From NCBI GenBank assembly GCA_021819085.1, contig JAKASJ010000024.1, positions 1 to 44,633 on the forward strand: DNA of 44,633 bases, written 5' to 3'. Source of the DNA: Pseudomonadota bacterium (GTDB lineage Bacteria > Pseudomonadota > Gammaproteobacteria > Acidiferrobacterales > UBA6901). This document shows positions 16,676-24,632 of the stretch, piece by piece (within the stretch, counting starts at the first letter, position 1; every line of letters begins with the position of its first letter). The notes under the pieces were generated by a model. It did no database searches and was not told the origin of the DNA. It worked only from the letters and a program-made list of their open reading frames with translations. A program made the translations under genes and the position numbers.

Positions 16676-17848
16676 TCAGGCGCGCAGGGCCGGAGGCTCT
16701 GCGGCGCTGCGACCCGCTGAATGCTGTAGACGTGCAATCACTTCCTTGAGCGCATTCACGAAAAGGACCACATTCTTCATGCTGCTTGTCTGTCCCATGA
16801 GTCCGACCCGGAAGATGCGTCCGGCAAGGGCGCCGAGGCCCGCTCCGATCTCCAGGTTGTAGTCCGAAAGGAGCAGCTGTCGGACCTTGGCCTCGTCAAT
16901 ATTGGCAGGTACGGCGATCGCATTGAGCTGGGGCAGACGCGAATCCTCGCGAACGATGAACTTCAGCCCGAGCGCTTCGACGCCGGCGCGCAATGCATGA
17001 TAATTCTTTTCATGGCGGGCCCAGGCGTTTTCCAGGCCTTCCTCTTGCAGCATGACAAGCGCCTCGTGCAGGCCGTAGAGTGCGTTGACCGGTGCGGTGT
17101 GGTGATAGGTGCGCTTGTTGGATCCACCCCAGTATCCCATTACCAGCGTAAGATCCAGGAACCAGCTTGGTACCGGCGACTTGCGCCGCTTGATCTTCTC
17201 GATCGCGCGCTCGTTCAAGCTCACGGGCGAAAGCCCCGGCGTGCAGGACAAGCATTTCTGGGAGCCGGAGTAGATCGCGTCGATACCCCATTCATCGACT
17301 TTCATCGGGATCCCGCCAAGCGAGGTTACGGCGTCGACGATGGTCAGGCAATCGTGCCGGTGCGCGATCTCGACCAGGGTCTTCGCATCCGAGCGTGCAC
17401 CGGTAGAGGTCTCGGCATGCACAAAGGCGACGAGCCTGGCGTCGCCATGGCTCCTGAGGGTATCTTCAAGCTTATTTGGGTCTACCGGATCACCCCAGGC
17501 GTTCTCGACGAGAATCGGAACGCCGCCGAGACGGTCAACGTTTTCCTTCATGCGTCCACCGAAGACGCCGTTTACGCATACCACCACCTTGTCCCCGGGT
17601 TCGACCAGGTTGACGAAGCAGGTTTCCATGCCGGCGGAACCAGGCGCAGATACTGGCATCGTCAGATGGTTACGGGTCTGAAAGGCATACTGAAGCATGG
17701 CCTTGACCTCATCCATCATCCCTACGAACGCGGGATCGAGATGGCCGATCGTGGGCCTGGCCATGGCGGCCAATACGCGCGGATGCACATCCGAAGGGCC
17801 GGGCCCCATCAAGGTACGCATTGGCGGATTGAAGGATCTAATGGACAT
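16676..17848 (-). CDS. Alanine/serine-glyoxylate aminotransferase (class V, PLP)
   Basis: Class-V PLP aminotransferase of 390 residues. It begins NPPMRTLMGPGPSDVHPRVL, the usual head of alanine-glyoxylate/serine-pyruvate aminotransferases. Other marks are SAPGSAGMETC (67-77), HAETSTGA (144-151), DAVTSLGGIP (172-181) and the PLP lysine Lys198 in SGSQKCLS. It would turn glyoxylate into glycine using alanine or serine. It lies directly downstream of glcF on the same strand (60 bases), so the likely job is to consume the glyoxylate made by glycolate oxidase. It also has a strong promoter of its own (17899-17928), so its level may be set apart from the glc genes. The exact amino donor cannot be read from sequence. 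Confidence 0.92.
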   Translation of the reverse strand: MSIRSFNPPMRTLMGPGPSDVHPRVLAAMARPTIGHLDPAFVGMMDEVKAMLQYAFQTRNHLTMPVSAPGSAGMETCFVNLVEPGDKVVVCVNGVFGGRMKENVDRLGGVPILVENAWGDPVDPNKLEDTLRSHGDARLVAFVHAETSTGARSDAKTLVEIAHRHDCLTIVDAVTSLGGIPMKVDEWGIDAIYSGSQKCLSCTPGLSPVSLNERAIEKIKRRKSPVPSWFLDLTLVMGYWGGSNKRTYHHTAPVNALYGLHEALVMLQEEGLENAWARHEKNYHALRAGVEALGLKFIVREDSRLPQLNAIAVPANIDEAKVRQLLLSDYNLEIGAGLGALAGRIFRVGLMGQTSSMKNVVLFVNALKEVIARLQHSAGRSAAEPPALRA

Positions 17849-17898
17849 GGCTGATCTCGGTTCTTTGGGAAAGTTCGTAGAAGATAGGAATTATACTC

Positions 17899-17928
17899 AT
17901 TATAATATTTAAGGATCGACCTTTTCAA
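17899..17928 (-). promoter_or_regulatory. Strong sigma-70-like promoter of the aminotransferase gene
   Basis: On the minus strand, TTGAAA (17923-17928), an 18-base spacer and a perfect TATAAT (17899-17904). The -35 lies inside the last codons of glcF. A second TATAAT at 17890-17895 follows. Transcription would begin about 44 bases before the ATG at 17848. The local AT run (17888-17911) stands out from the GC-rich surroundings. Confidence 0.6.
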
Positions 17929-19177
17929 TTGGCGCCTTCCCGGTGCTCAGGCCGGCAACGGATGTGCCGGGATCCAGCAGCTCTATCCAATGCTTTACCG
18001 GAATGGAGGAATGTGACTGCAGGTGCGTGAGGCAGCCGATATTGGCCGTGCCTATCGCAGCAGGCTGCCCCGATTCGAGTGCCGAAATTCTCTGGTGCAG
18101 CAACCGCTGCGAAAGCTGCGGCTGAAGCAGGGAGTAAGTGCCGGCCGATCCACAGCACAGGTGCGCGTCCGGGACCGGTGTGAGCTCGAATCCGGCGTCC
18201 TTGAGTATCGATTCAACAACGCCGGACAGCTTCTGTCCGTGCTGAAGCGAACACGGAGAATGAAAGGCGATGCGTGCAGTGGCCTTGTCCGTCCGGATCA
18301 AGGTGGCGCGATCCTCCTTCTCCAGCGCTTCGCTGATGTCCAGAGCCATGGCCGATACCCGGGCGGCACGTTCGGCGTAGGCCGGATCCCCGCGAAGCAG
18401 GTGCCCGTAGTCTTTCACCATCACCCCGCATCCGCTTGCATTGACGACGATTGCCTCCGCTCCCGTTTCAACGTGTGGCCACCAGGCGTCGATGTTGCGG
18501 CGCGCAAACTCGAGTCCATTCTCCTGGGCGCCGAGATGATAGCTCAATGCGCCGCAGCATCCGCCCCCGATAGTGCGCACGAGGCTGATGCCGAGACGGT
18601 CGAGGACGCGGGCCGTGGCAGCATCAATATTCGGAGCGATCGAAGCCTGCACGCAGCCGCCAAGTGCCAGCATCCTGCGGTCATGCGAGGATTGCGGCCA
18701 GGGTGCCGGAGGCTGACGCGGCGGAATCGAGCGGCGCAATGCCGGCGGCATAAGGATGCGCAGCGTCTGTGCCAGCCGCAGCACCAAGGTAAAGCGTCGC
18801 TCGTAGGGAATGACCGCACACAGCAGGCGCCGCTTGACCCGTTCTCTCAGTGGCCGGCGCACGCGCTGCTCGACGACAGCGCGACCGATGTCGAGCAGCC
18901 GTCCGTAACCCACGCCCGAAGGGCAGGTTGTCTCGCAGGCACGGCAGGAGAGGCAGCGGTCCAGATGCAGTTGTGTGCGATGGCTGACGGCTGTGCCCTC
19001 CAGTGCCTGCTTGATCAGGTAGATACGCCCGCGCGGACTGTCCAGTTCGTCGCCGAGAAGCCCGTACGTAGGGCAGGTCGCAGCGCAGAAACCGCAATGC
19101 ACGCAGGCACGCAGTATCGACTCGGCCTCCTGGCCGTGCGGTGTGCTGCGGAATGTGTCCGTCAGGGTGGTTTGCAT
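17909..19177 (-). CDS. glcF: Glycolate oxidase iron-sulfur subunit
   Basis: Electron-transfer subunit of the membrane-associated glycolate dehydrogenase GlcDEF. The 422-residue product has two ferredoxin-like 4Fe-4S motifs, CVHCGFCAATCP (25-36) and CLSCRACETTCP (75-86), followed by the two CCG-type domains (GGCCGALSYHLGAQ and HLCCGSAGTYSLLQP), giving the layout expected for GlcF. MQTTLTDTFRST is the family start; an upstream in-frame codon at 19228 would add 17 residues unlike the family. It follows glcE by 69 bases, with a perfect hairpin in between. Confidence 0.94.
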   Translation of the reverse strand: MQTTLTDTFRSTPHGQEAESILRACVHCGFCAATCPTYGLLGDELDSPRGRIYLIKQALEGTAVSHRTQLHLDRCLSCRACETTCPSGVGYGRLLDIGRAVVEQRVRRPLRERVKRRLLCAVIPYERRFTLVLRLAQTLRILMPPALRRSIPPRQPPAPWPQSSHDRRMLALGGCVQASIAPNIDAATARVLDRLGISLVRTIGGGCCGALSYHLGAQENGLEFARRNIDAWWPHVETGAEAIVVNASGCGVMVKDYGHLLRGDPAYAERAARVSAMALDISEALEKEDRATLIRTDKATARIAFHSPCSLQHGQKLSGVVESILKDAGFELTPVPDAHLCCGSAGTYSLLQPQLSQRLLHQRISALESGQPAAIGTANIGCLTHLQSHSSIPVKHWIELLDPGTSVAGLSTGKAPIEKVDP

Positions 19178-19210
19178 GGGTGCTATATTTTTCGTGCCGG
19201 ATAGTGGGGT

Positions 19211-19238
19211 GCCCGATTTAACTGGCATTGCATCGGGC
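19211..19238. repeat. Perfect hairpin between glcE and glcF
   Basis: GCCCGAT (19211-19217) and ATCGGGC (19232-19238) flank a 14-base loop in the 69-base glcE-glcF gap. No T-run follows on the minus strand, so it is more likely an mRNA-processing or stability element than a terminator. Confidence 0.4.
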
Positions 19239-19246
19239 GGTGTGGC

Positions 19247-20314
19247 TCACAGGTTAGAGTACATCCTGCCTGGGTTGAAGATGTGCTTCGGATCCATTGC
19301 GTTCTTGATCCGTCGGTGCAGGCGGAAAAGTTCAGGTGCCAGCGGATGAAAAATCTCTCCGCCGCGGTCACCACCCCGAAAAAGTGTGGCATGTCCGCCG
19401 CAGTCAGCGGCTGCGCGGCGTATGGTTGCCGCATCTGCGTCGCTTTTCAGCCAGCGCTGTGCGCCGCCCCAGTCGATAAGCCATTTGCCAGATAGGTCCA
19501 GGGGTGGTTGTGCCGGTGGTACCGCTATGCGCCAAAGCGGCAGTGGCCCGTCGAAAAAGGCATGGCGCTGCTCGCGCAGTGCCTGCCAGAATTCATGTGC
19601 GTTGGCCAGGACCTCGCCCCCAATCTTGTCGTGCGCTGCACGTACGGCCGAGCCAGCCCCGCACAGACGCACGTACAGGCGGTCGCCGTCGTAGCAGCAG
19701 CCGGACAGTGGCAGCGAGCGGCGTGCCCAGATGTTCATGACTTCGATCGCTTCGTCTGGAGTGCGGTGCTGCACCAGTGTCAACTCCGTAGCCGGGCGCG
19801 GCAACACTTTGAGTGAGATCTCCAGCAGGACACCTAGTGTGCCCAGAGCGCCGACCATGAGCCGTGCGACATCGTAGCCCGCAACGTTTTTCATCACCTG
19901 GCCGCCGAAACTCAGAATCTCCCCCTGTCCGTTGATAAGCTTTACCCCCAGCACAAAGTCTCGTGCGGCGCCCGCATAAGGCCGCCGTGGTCCGGAAAGC
20001 CCGGTCGCGATAGCTCCGCCGAGCGTAGCTGACTGTCCCAGATGCGGTGGCTCGAATGCCAGCATCTGATTTCTTTCCGCCAGCACGGCTTCGACCTGCT
20101 TCAGCGGCGTCCCGGCGCGCGCGGTGAGCACGAGTTCGCAGGCATCATAGCTCACGATACCCCGGTGCGAGTGTGCAGCAAGACACGTACCCGATGTGGC
20201 ACGGCCATAGAATGACTTACTGCCGCCGCCACTGATCTGCAGGGGTTCCCCGGAATGCATCGCAGCGCACACCAGCGCCCGCAGTTCCTTGCTGCTATCG
20301 TACGCGTCGTTCAT
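19247..20314 (-). CDS. glcE: Glycolate oxidase FAD-binding subunit
   Basis: FAD-linked subunit of GlcDEF, 355 residues. The N-terminal half is a PCMH-type FAD domain with SGGGSKSFYGRATSG, SYDACELVLTARAGTPL, QSATLGGAIATGLSGPRRP and KNVAGYDVARLMVGALGTLGV; the C-terminus DRGGEIFHPLAPELFRLHRRIKNAMDP and HIFNPGRMY is typical. It begins 30 bases after glcD and is followed by glcF. Confidence 0.94.
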   Translation of the reverse strand: MNDAYDSSKELRALVCAAMHSGEPLQISGGGSKSFYGRATSGTCLAAHSHRGIVSYDACELVLTARAGTPLKQVEAVLAERNQMLAFEPPHLGQSATLGGAIATGLSGPRRPYAGAARDFVLGVKLINGQGEILSFGGQVMKNVAGYDVARLMVGALGTLGVLLEISLKVLPRPATELTLVQHRTPDEAIEVMNIWARRSLPLSGCCYDGDRLYVRLCGAGSAVRAAHDKIGGEVLANAHEFWQALREQRHAFFDGPLPLWRIAVPPAQPPLDLSGKWLIDWGGAQRWLKSDADAATIRRAAADCGGHATLFRGGDRGGEIFHPLAPELFRLHRRIKNAMDPKHIFNPGRMYSNL

Positions 20315-20344
20315 GGTGCGCTCGGACTGTAATCGGCCATCACA

Positions 20345-21829
20345 TCAGAAGCGCTCGAGGTCGGGAAACGGCAGATTGCCGCCGTGTACGTGCATGGCCC
20401 CGTGCTCGGCACAGCGCTGTAGCGTTGGCACCGCCTTGCCCGGGTTGAGCAATTCGTCGGGATCGAATGCGTGCTTCAGCGCATGGAACTGTGCGAGTGC
20501 GGATGCCGGAAACTGCATGCACATCTGATTGATTTTTTCGACGCCGACGCCATGTTCGCCGGTGATGGTGCCGCCGACCGTGACGCAAAGCTCCAGTATT
20601 CTGCCGCCGAGTTGTTCTACGCGGCCGAGGTCTCCCGGCTTGCTTGCGTCGTACAGAATCAGAGGGTGAAGATTGCCGTCGCCGGCGTGAAACACATTGG
20701 CGACCGCCAGTCCGGCATCAGCGGACATTTCACCGATGCGCCTGAGCACTTGCGCAAGGTGCTTGCGCGGGATCGTCCCGTCCATGCAGTAATAGTCGGG
20801 CGCAAGTCGTCCGACTGCGGGAAACGCTGCCTTGCGTCCGGCCCAAAAAAGGGTTCGCTCACGCTCGTCCCGGGCAGTGTGCGATTCCGTTGCGCCGCAT
20901 TGTTTCAGAATTTCCCGCACCTGCAGGATTTGCTCGGAGACTTCCTCGTTCACTCCATCCAACTCGCACAGGAGGATTGCTGCAGCGTCTACCGGATAGC
21001 CGGCGTGCACGAACTGTTCGGCTGCACGGATAGCGAGATTGTCCATCATTTCGAGCCCGGCAGGGACGATTCCGGCCGCGATGATCGCGGCCACAGCATT
21101 GCCAGCATTTTCCACGTCGTCGAAGGCCGCAAGCACTACCTGAGCCCGTTCCGGGCGCGGCAGAAGCTTCACGGTAATTTCGACGATCACCCCGAGCAAC
21201 CCTTCGGATCCGGTCATGAATGCAAGCAGATCGTATCCGGGCGCATCCAATGCCGCACCACCGACGGTGATGAGGCTGCCATCCATCGTAACAAATTGCA
21301 GCGACTGGATGTTGTGCACCGTCAGGCCGTACTTGAGACAATGTATGCCCCCGGCGTTTTCCGCAACGTTGCCACCGATGCTGCATGCGATCTGGGACGA
21401 AGGATCGGGAGCGTAATACAGGCCGAGAGGCGCGACCGCCTGGGATATGGCGAGATTGCGCACTCCGGGCTGGACACGCGCGGTGCGGTTGTTCTCGTCA
21501 ATTTCGAGAATGCGGTTGAATTTCGCGAGTGACAGCAAAAGGCCGTTTGGGTCCGGCAGGGCACCGCCGGACAGACCGGTTCCGGCACCGCGCGCCACCA
21601 CCGGCACACCGTGCTCGCGACATGCTGCCAGGGCTGCGCGAACCTGCTCGACGGTTTCAGGAAGCGCGACCAGCATCGGCAGTTCGCGGTAAGCCGAAAG
21701 CCCATCGCATTCGTAGGGGCGCAGATCCTCCTGTTCGGACAGCAGCGCCGCCGCCGGCAACACGCGCCGCAGCACAGCGATGAGTTCGCGCCGCTTGTGC
21801 GGCCGGACATCGATGATGGGGGTCGACAT
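20345..21829 (-). CDS. glcD: Glycolate oxidase catalytic subunit
   Basis: FAD-dependent subunit that oxidises glycolate to glyoxylate, 494 residues. N-terminal FAD domain: YECDGLSAYRELPMLVALPE, VVARGAGTGLSGGALP, ACSIGGNVAENAGGIHCLKYG and DLLAFMTGSEGLLGVIVEIT; the C-terminal domain has NVFHAGDGNLHPLILYD and ITGEHGVGVEKI, then DPDELLNPGK. D-lactate dehydrogenases share this fold, but glcE and glcF next door make glycolate the likely substrate. The start at 21829 is chosen because the 87-codon upstream extension is not family-like and TTGGGAAG precedes the ATG. It is first in glcD-glcE-glcF. Confidence 0.95.
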   Translation of the reverse strand: MSTPIIDVRPHKRRELIAVLRRVLPAAALLSEQEDLRPYECDGLSAYRELPMLVALPETVEQVRAALAACREHGVPVVARGAGTGLSGGALPDPNGLLLSLAKFNRILEIDENNRTARVQPGVRNLAISQAVAPLGLYYAPDPSSQIACSIGGNVAENAGGIHCLKYGLTVHNIQSLQFVTMDGSLITVGGAALDAPGYDLLAFMTGSEGLLGVIVEITVKLLPRPERAQVVLAAFDDVENAGNAVAAIIAAGIVPAGLEMMDNLAIRAAEQFVHAGYPVDAAAILLCELDGVNEEVSEQILQVREILKQCGATESHTARDERERTLFWAGRKAAFPAVGRLAPDYYCMDGTIPRKHLAQVLRRIGEMSADAGLAVANVFHAGDGNLHPLILYDASKPGDLGRVEQLGGRILELCVTVGGTITGEHGVGVEKINQMCMQFPASALAQFHALKHAFDPDELLNPGKAVPTLQRCAEHGAMHVHGGNLPFPDLERF

Positions 21830-21910
21830 GGCAACTTCCCAAGTGGAATTGCGATCAGTAAAACACGACGGCGCCTGTCGGCCAAGTATCGCGCGTGATG
21901 TGCACGACCG

Positions 21911-21942
21911 GCAGATCGGCAGTGCGCACCGGCCGATCCTGC
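21911..21942. repeat. Inverted repeat upstream of glcD
   Basis: GCAGATCGGC (21911-21920) pairs with GCCGATCCTGC (21932-21942) with one bulged base and an 11-base loop. It lies about 82 bases before the glcD start and could be an operator or a leader hairpin. The rest of 21830-22278 shows no recognisable gene. Confidence 0.35.
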
Positions 21943-22278
21943 GAGCGGTGCCCGTGTCCCGGTCTGTGCTTGGTGTGCAGCGGGCGGTAACCCGGAAGTC
22001 GATCTGAACGTCGTAGAATACACAATTCTCAAGGGCCCATTGGGGGGAACGGGGGAATCGGTTTGCGTCTGACGCAGTCCGGACCGCCAACCACTCGCCC
22101 GTACACGGCCCAGAATGGAAAAAAATCCCGAATCAGGCAGAGCGTCCGAAGTTCAACGGCGCACATTGCCAGAGGAAGGGATGGATTGTGCCAGCCATGC
22201 CCCCCGGCGTAATCCGGTGATTTCCGGCACCGATTCCAGGCCCATTTTTCGGTCGGCTGTGAATAGAAATGGGAATGA

Positions 22279-22308
22279 TTGACAACTGCAACACGGTTGC
22301 CTTAACAT
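22279..22308 (+). promoter_or_regulatory. Promoter with internal dyad, for the cupredoxin-FTR1 operon
   Basis: A perfect TTGACA (22279-22284), an 18-base spacer and TAACAT (22303-22308). The spacer holds a perfect inverted repeat GCAAC-ACG-GTTGC (22288-22300). A dyad inside the spacer is what MerR-type activators and many repressors bind. No regulator gene lies beside it. Confidence 0.5.
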
Positions 22309-22309
22309 T

Positions 22310-22328
22310 ACAAATAACAATCATTCGC
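22310..22328 (+). promoter_or_regulatory. Fur-box-like site
   Basis: The 19 bases match the classical Fur box (GATAATGATAATCATTATC) at 12 of 19 positions, including AATCATT. It directly follows the -10 of the promoter ahead of an iron-type permease operon, the right place for iron repression. Confidence 0.4.
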
Positions 22329-22351
22329 ATATAGATGAAGATCTGACTTCA

Positions 22352-22702
22352 ATGAATATTTTGCTGAATCGTGTGTTTCCGGCCGTCCTGGCAGGGCTTG
22401 TTCTGTGTGGCAGTGCCCTGGCAGACGCGCCCAAGATCTCTCTTACCATCAAGGGCCAGAGATTTACACCCGACCAGATCCAGGTGCCGGCGCACACAAA
22501 AGTTGAAATTCTGGTTAAAAACGAGGACCGGTTTCCCGCGGAATTCGAGAGTGCCGACATGTCACGAGAGGTAGTGGTGCCAGGTACCAGCACGGTGAGT
22601 GTATTTGTCGGGCCGTTGTCGCCGGGCCGATACAACTTTTTCAATGACTTCAATCATGCGGCCCAAGGGTGGGTAGTCAGTACACCGCAGCCGTCCAAAT
22701 AG
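22352..22702 (+). CDS. Periplasmic cupredoxin-fold protein paired with FTR1
   Basis: A 116-residue exported protein: signal peptide with probable cleavage SALA|DAPK after residue 24, then a single cupredoxin domain (KISLTIKGQRFTPDQIQVPA, VKNEDRFPAEFESADMSREV, PLSPGRYNFFNDF). It lacks the cysteine of a type-1 copper site in the usual C-terminal loop; such cupredoxin domains, as in EfeO and the partners of FTR1 permeases, are thought to handle iron or oxidise it at the periplasmic face. It is first in the operon, and the FTR1 GTG start lies 17 bases beyond its stop. Function is inferred from the partner. Confidence 0.8.
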   Translation: MNILLNRVFPAVLAGLVLCGSALADAPKISLTIKGQRFTPDQIQVPAHTKVEILVKNEDRFPAEFESADMSREVVVPGTSTVSVFVGPLSPGRYNFFNDFNHAAQGWVVSTPQPSK

Positions 22703-22719
22703 CCGACCAGGAGGCCGCC

Positions 22720-23580
22720 GTGTTTGCCGCTGCTGTTATCGTATTCCGGGAAGTTCTCGAAGCCGCACTGATCATTTCCATCGTGCTCGGCGCCAGCCGG
22801 GGCGTCGCCGCGCGTGGCCGCTGGGTTGCTGCCGGTATCGTTGCAGGGATTGCCGGTGCCTGCACCGTCGCCGCTTTCGCGGATGTGATCGCCGGATCTT
22901 TCTCCAATGCTGGCCAACCGCTGCTCAATGCCGGGATTCTGCTCGCAGCGGTTTTGACGCTGTCCTGGCATAACATCTGGATGGCGAAGCACGGCCGTGC
23001 GCTGGCCACACAGGTAAAGGCGCTAGGCCATGACGTACAAACCGGTAGCAAGCCGCTGACAGCACTGATGGTGATCACGCTGACTGCCGTGATGCGCGAG
23101 GGGTCGGAAATCGTACTGTTTCTGTGGGCAATCGCTGCCGGCGGCGCCACCCGACTCGATATGTTGAGCGGCAGCGTCATCGGGCTCATGGCCGGCAGCC
23201 TGGTGGGTGTGCTGCTTTACCGCGGATTGCTGTCCATCCCGCTGCGCCACTTTTTCGGCGTTACCAGCTGGCTCATCCTGTTGCTCACAGCGGGACTTGC
23301 CTCCGAAGCGGCGGCCTTCCTCAACCAGGCGGGGCTGCTGCCCTCCCTGGGCCAGGGCCTGTGGAACAGCTCCGCGATCCTGAGCCAGGAGAGCGCGTTC
23401 GGGCAGTTGCTGCATATCCTTGCCGGCTACACGGCGCGGCCTTCCGGAATACAGCTCGTGTTTTATTTCACCACGCTGCTGGGGGTGTTTACGCTCATGC
23501 GCGTTGTCGGCCGGTCCATGCGTGTCGGCAGATCGCAGACTGTGCAGAAGGCCGAAGCCGTCAGTCAGCTTCCCCGATAA
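22720..23580 (+). CDS. FTR1-family high-affinity iron permease
   Basis: Seven-span inner-membrane iron permease, 286 residues. Both REXXE iron-binding motifs of the family are present: REVLE (10-14) in the first helix and REGSE (126-130) in the fourth. The start is GTG at 22720, set by an excellent ribosome site (AGGAGG, 5 bases before); the upstream in-frame codon at 22669 overlaps the cupredoxin gene and would spoil the first helix. It is second in cupredoxin-FTR1-outer-membrane protein. It resembles EfeU, but no EfeO or EfeB gene follows, so I leave the symbol blank. Confidence 0.92.
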   Translation: MFAAAVIVFREVLEAALIISIVLGASRGVAARGRWVAAGIVAGIAGACTVAAFADVIAGSFSNAGQPLLNAGILLAAVLTLSWHNIWMAKHGRALATQVKALGHDVQTGSKPLTALMVITLTAVMREGSEIVLFLWAIAAGGATRLDMLSGSVIGLMAGSLVGVLLYRGLLSIPLRHFFGVTSWLILLLTAGLASEAAAFLNQAGLLPSLGQGLWNSSAILSQESAFGQLLHILAGYTARPSGIQLVFYFTTLLGVFTLMRVVGRSMRVGRSQTVQKAEAVSQLPR

Positions 23581-23590
23581 GAGAAGTCAC

Positions 23591-24415
23591 ATGTTTGGTT
23601 CATTGGGATCTTCCCCAAGGGAATTTTTTGTGCCGAAAATAGCTGAAACCGGAACCGGGTCAGTGCGGACTGTCTCCCGTGCGGGGGCAGAAGGGCGTCC
23701 CGGTCGCTGCACGATAGGCGCGCTGTGCCTGGGCATCATATTCGCCTGCAATATGGCGCATGCCGATGATCTCGTTGTGTACTCGCCTCATGTCGTGCAG
23801 GGCCAGTCGGAATTCGAATTCAGGGGAGACGTGATCCAGGACAGCTCTGCGGCCGTGAACAACACCAGCAACTACCAGGTTTCCGTGGCCCACGCCTTCA
23901 ACAGCTGGTGGCGACCGGAGTTCTATCTGGCGGAATACCGGCATACGCCGGAGACGGGACAGCAGTCGCAGGGCTACGAGTTCGAGAACGTCTTCCAGCT
24001 TGCACCGACCGGTGAATACTGGGCCGATGCCGGCTTTCTCGCGTCCTATCATCACGCGCCCGGCGGACAGCCTGATGACGTCGAGTTTGGCCCACTGTTC
24101 GAACGCAGAGACCGGCGTCTGGTCAATGTTCTGAACCTCATCTGGGAGAAACAGGTGGGCGCCGGGGCGACCAGGGAATATGCGTTCCGTGCCGCATACA
24201 GCCTGCGCTACCAGTGGAAAGCCGCGTTGCAGCCGGGCTTCGAGACATACCTCCGTCCCCACGATCACGCGTATCAGGCTGGTCCGGTTGTGTACGGGGA
24301 GATCGCTAGCCGCGAAGGCAATGAGCTTGAATACAGCACTGGTGTGGTTCTTGGCATGAATCGCGATGCGCCGGATGCAACATGGCTGCTGCGCATGGAA
24401 TACGAGTTCTTCTGA
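23591..24415 (+). CDS. Predicted outer-membrane beta-barrel protein, third gene of the FTR1 operon
   Basis: A 274-residue protein I cannot assign to a named family. It has an unusually long polar N-terminus (about 40 residues), a hydrophobic core (TIGALCLGIIFACN) and a probable signal cleavage AHA|DD after residue 58. The mature part alternates polar and aromatic residues (YQVSVAHAFNSWWRPEFYLAEY, YEFENVFQLAPTGEYWADAGFL) and ends WLLRMEYEFF: a terminal phenylalanine after alternating strands is the outer-membrane insertion signal. GAGAAG precedes the ATG, which lies 10 bases after the FTR1 stop, so it is cotranscribed. A role in passing or sensing metal at the outer membrane is inference. Confidence 0.75.
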   Translation: MFGSLGSSPREFFVPKIAETGTGSVRTVSRAGAEGRPGRCTIGALCLGIIFACNMAHADDLVVYSPHVVQGQSEFEFRGDVIQDSSAAVNNTSNYQVSVAHAFNSWWRPEFYLAEYRHTPETGQQSQGYEFENVFQLAPTGEYWADAGFLASYHHAPGGQPDDVEFGPLFERRDRRLVNVLNLIWEKQVGAGATREYAFRAAYSLRYQWKAALQPGFETYLRPHDHAYQAGPVVYGEIASREGNELEYSTGVVLGMNRDAPDATWLLRMEYEFF

Positions 24416-24632
24416 GTTTTGCAGCGGGCAGTCTGGTTCATCGGGCTAGCACCTCCCCTGCTATCGTTGCGCGTCCTGATTGGTACGACCGGCTCGGCGC
24501 TGGCCCGGATTGCAAAAACGCGCAGTACCTAAAGGAGGGCACGGACGTGCGGTTTGTTTCCGCGTGCCAATGACTCCCTGGACCTGCGCAGGCCTTTCAG
24601 GGGTGGACGAGCGTCTGTGATGCTGGCCCGGT

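Noticed and set aside
18023-19204. Plus-strand frame (393 codons) opposite glcF
   Set aside because: Shadow of glcF, whose iron-sulfur motifs are plain.
20471-21532. Plus-strand frame (353 codons) opposite glcD
   Set aside because: Shadow of glcD; no domain in the translation.
22114-22281. 55-codon frame starting ATG at 22114, before the FTR1 operon promoter
   Set aside because: No ribosome site, no recognisable features, and it runs into the predicted promoter.
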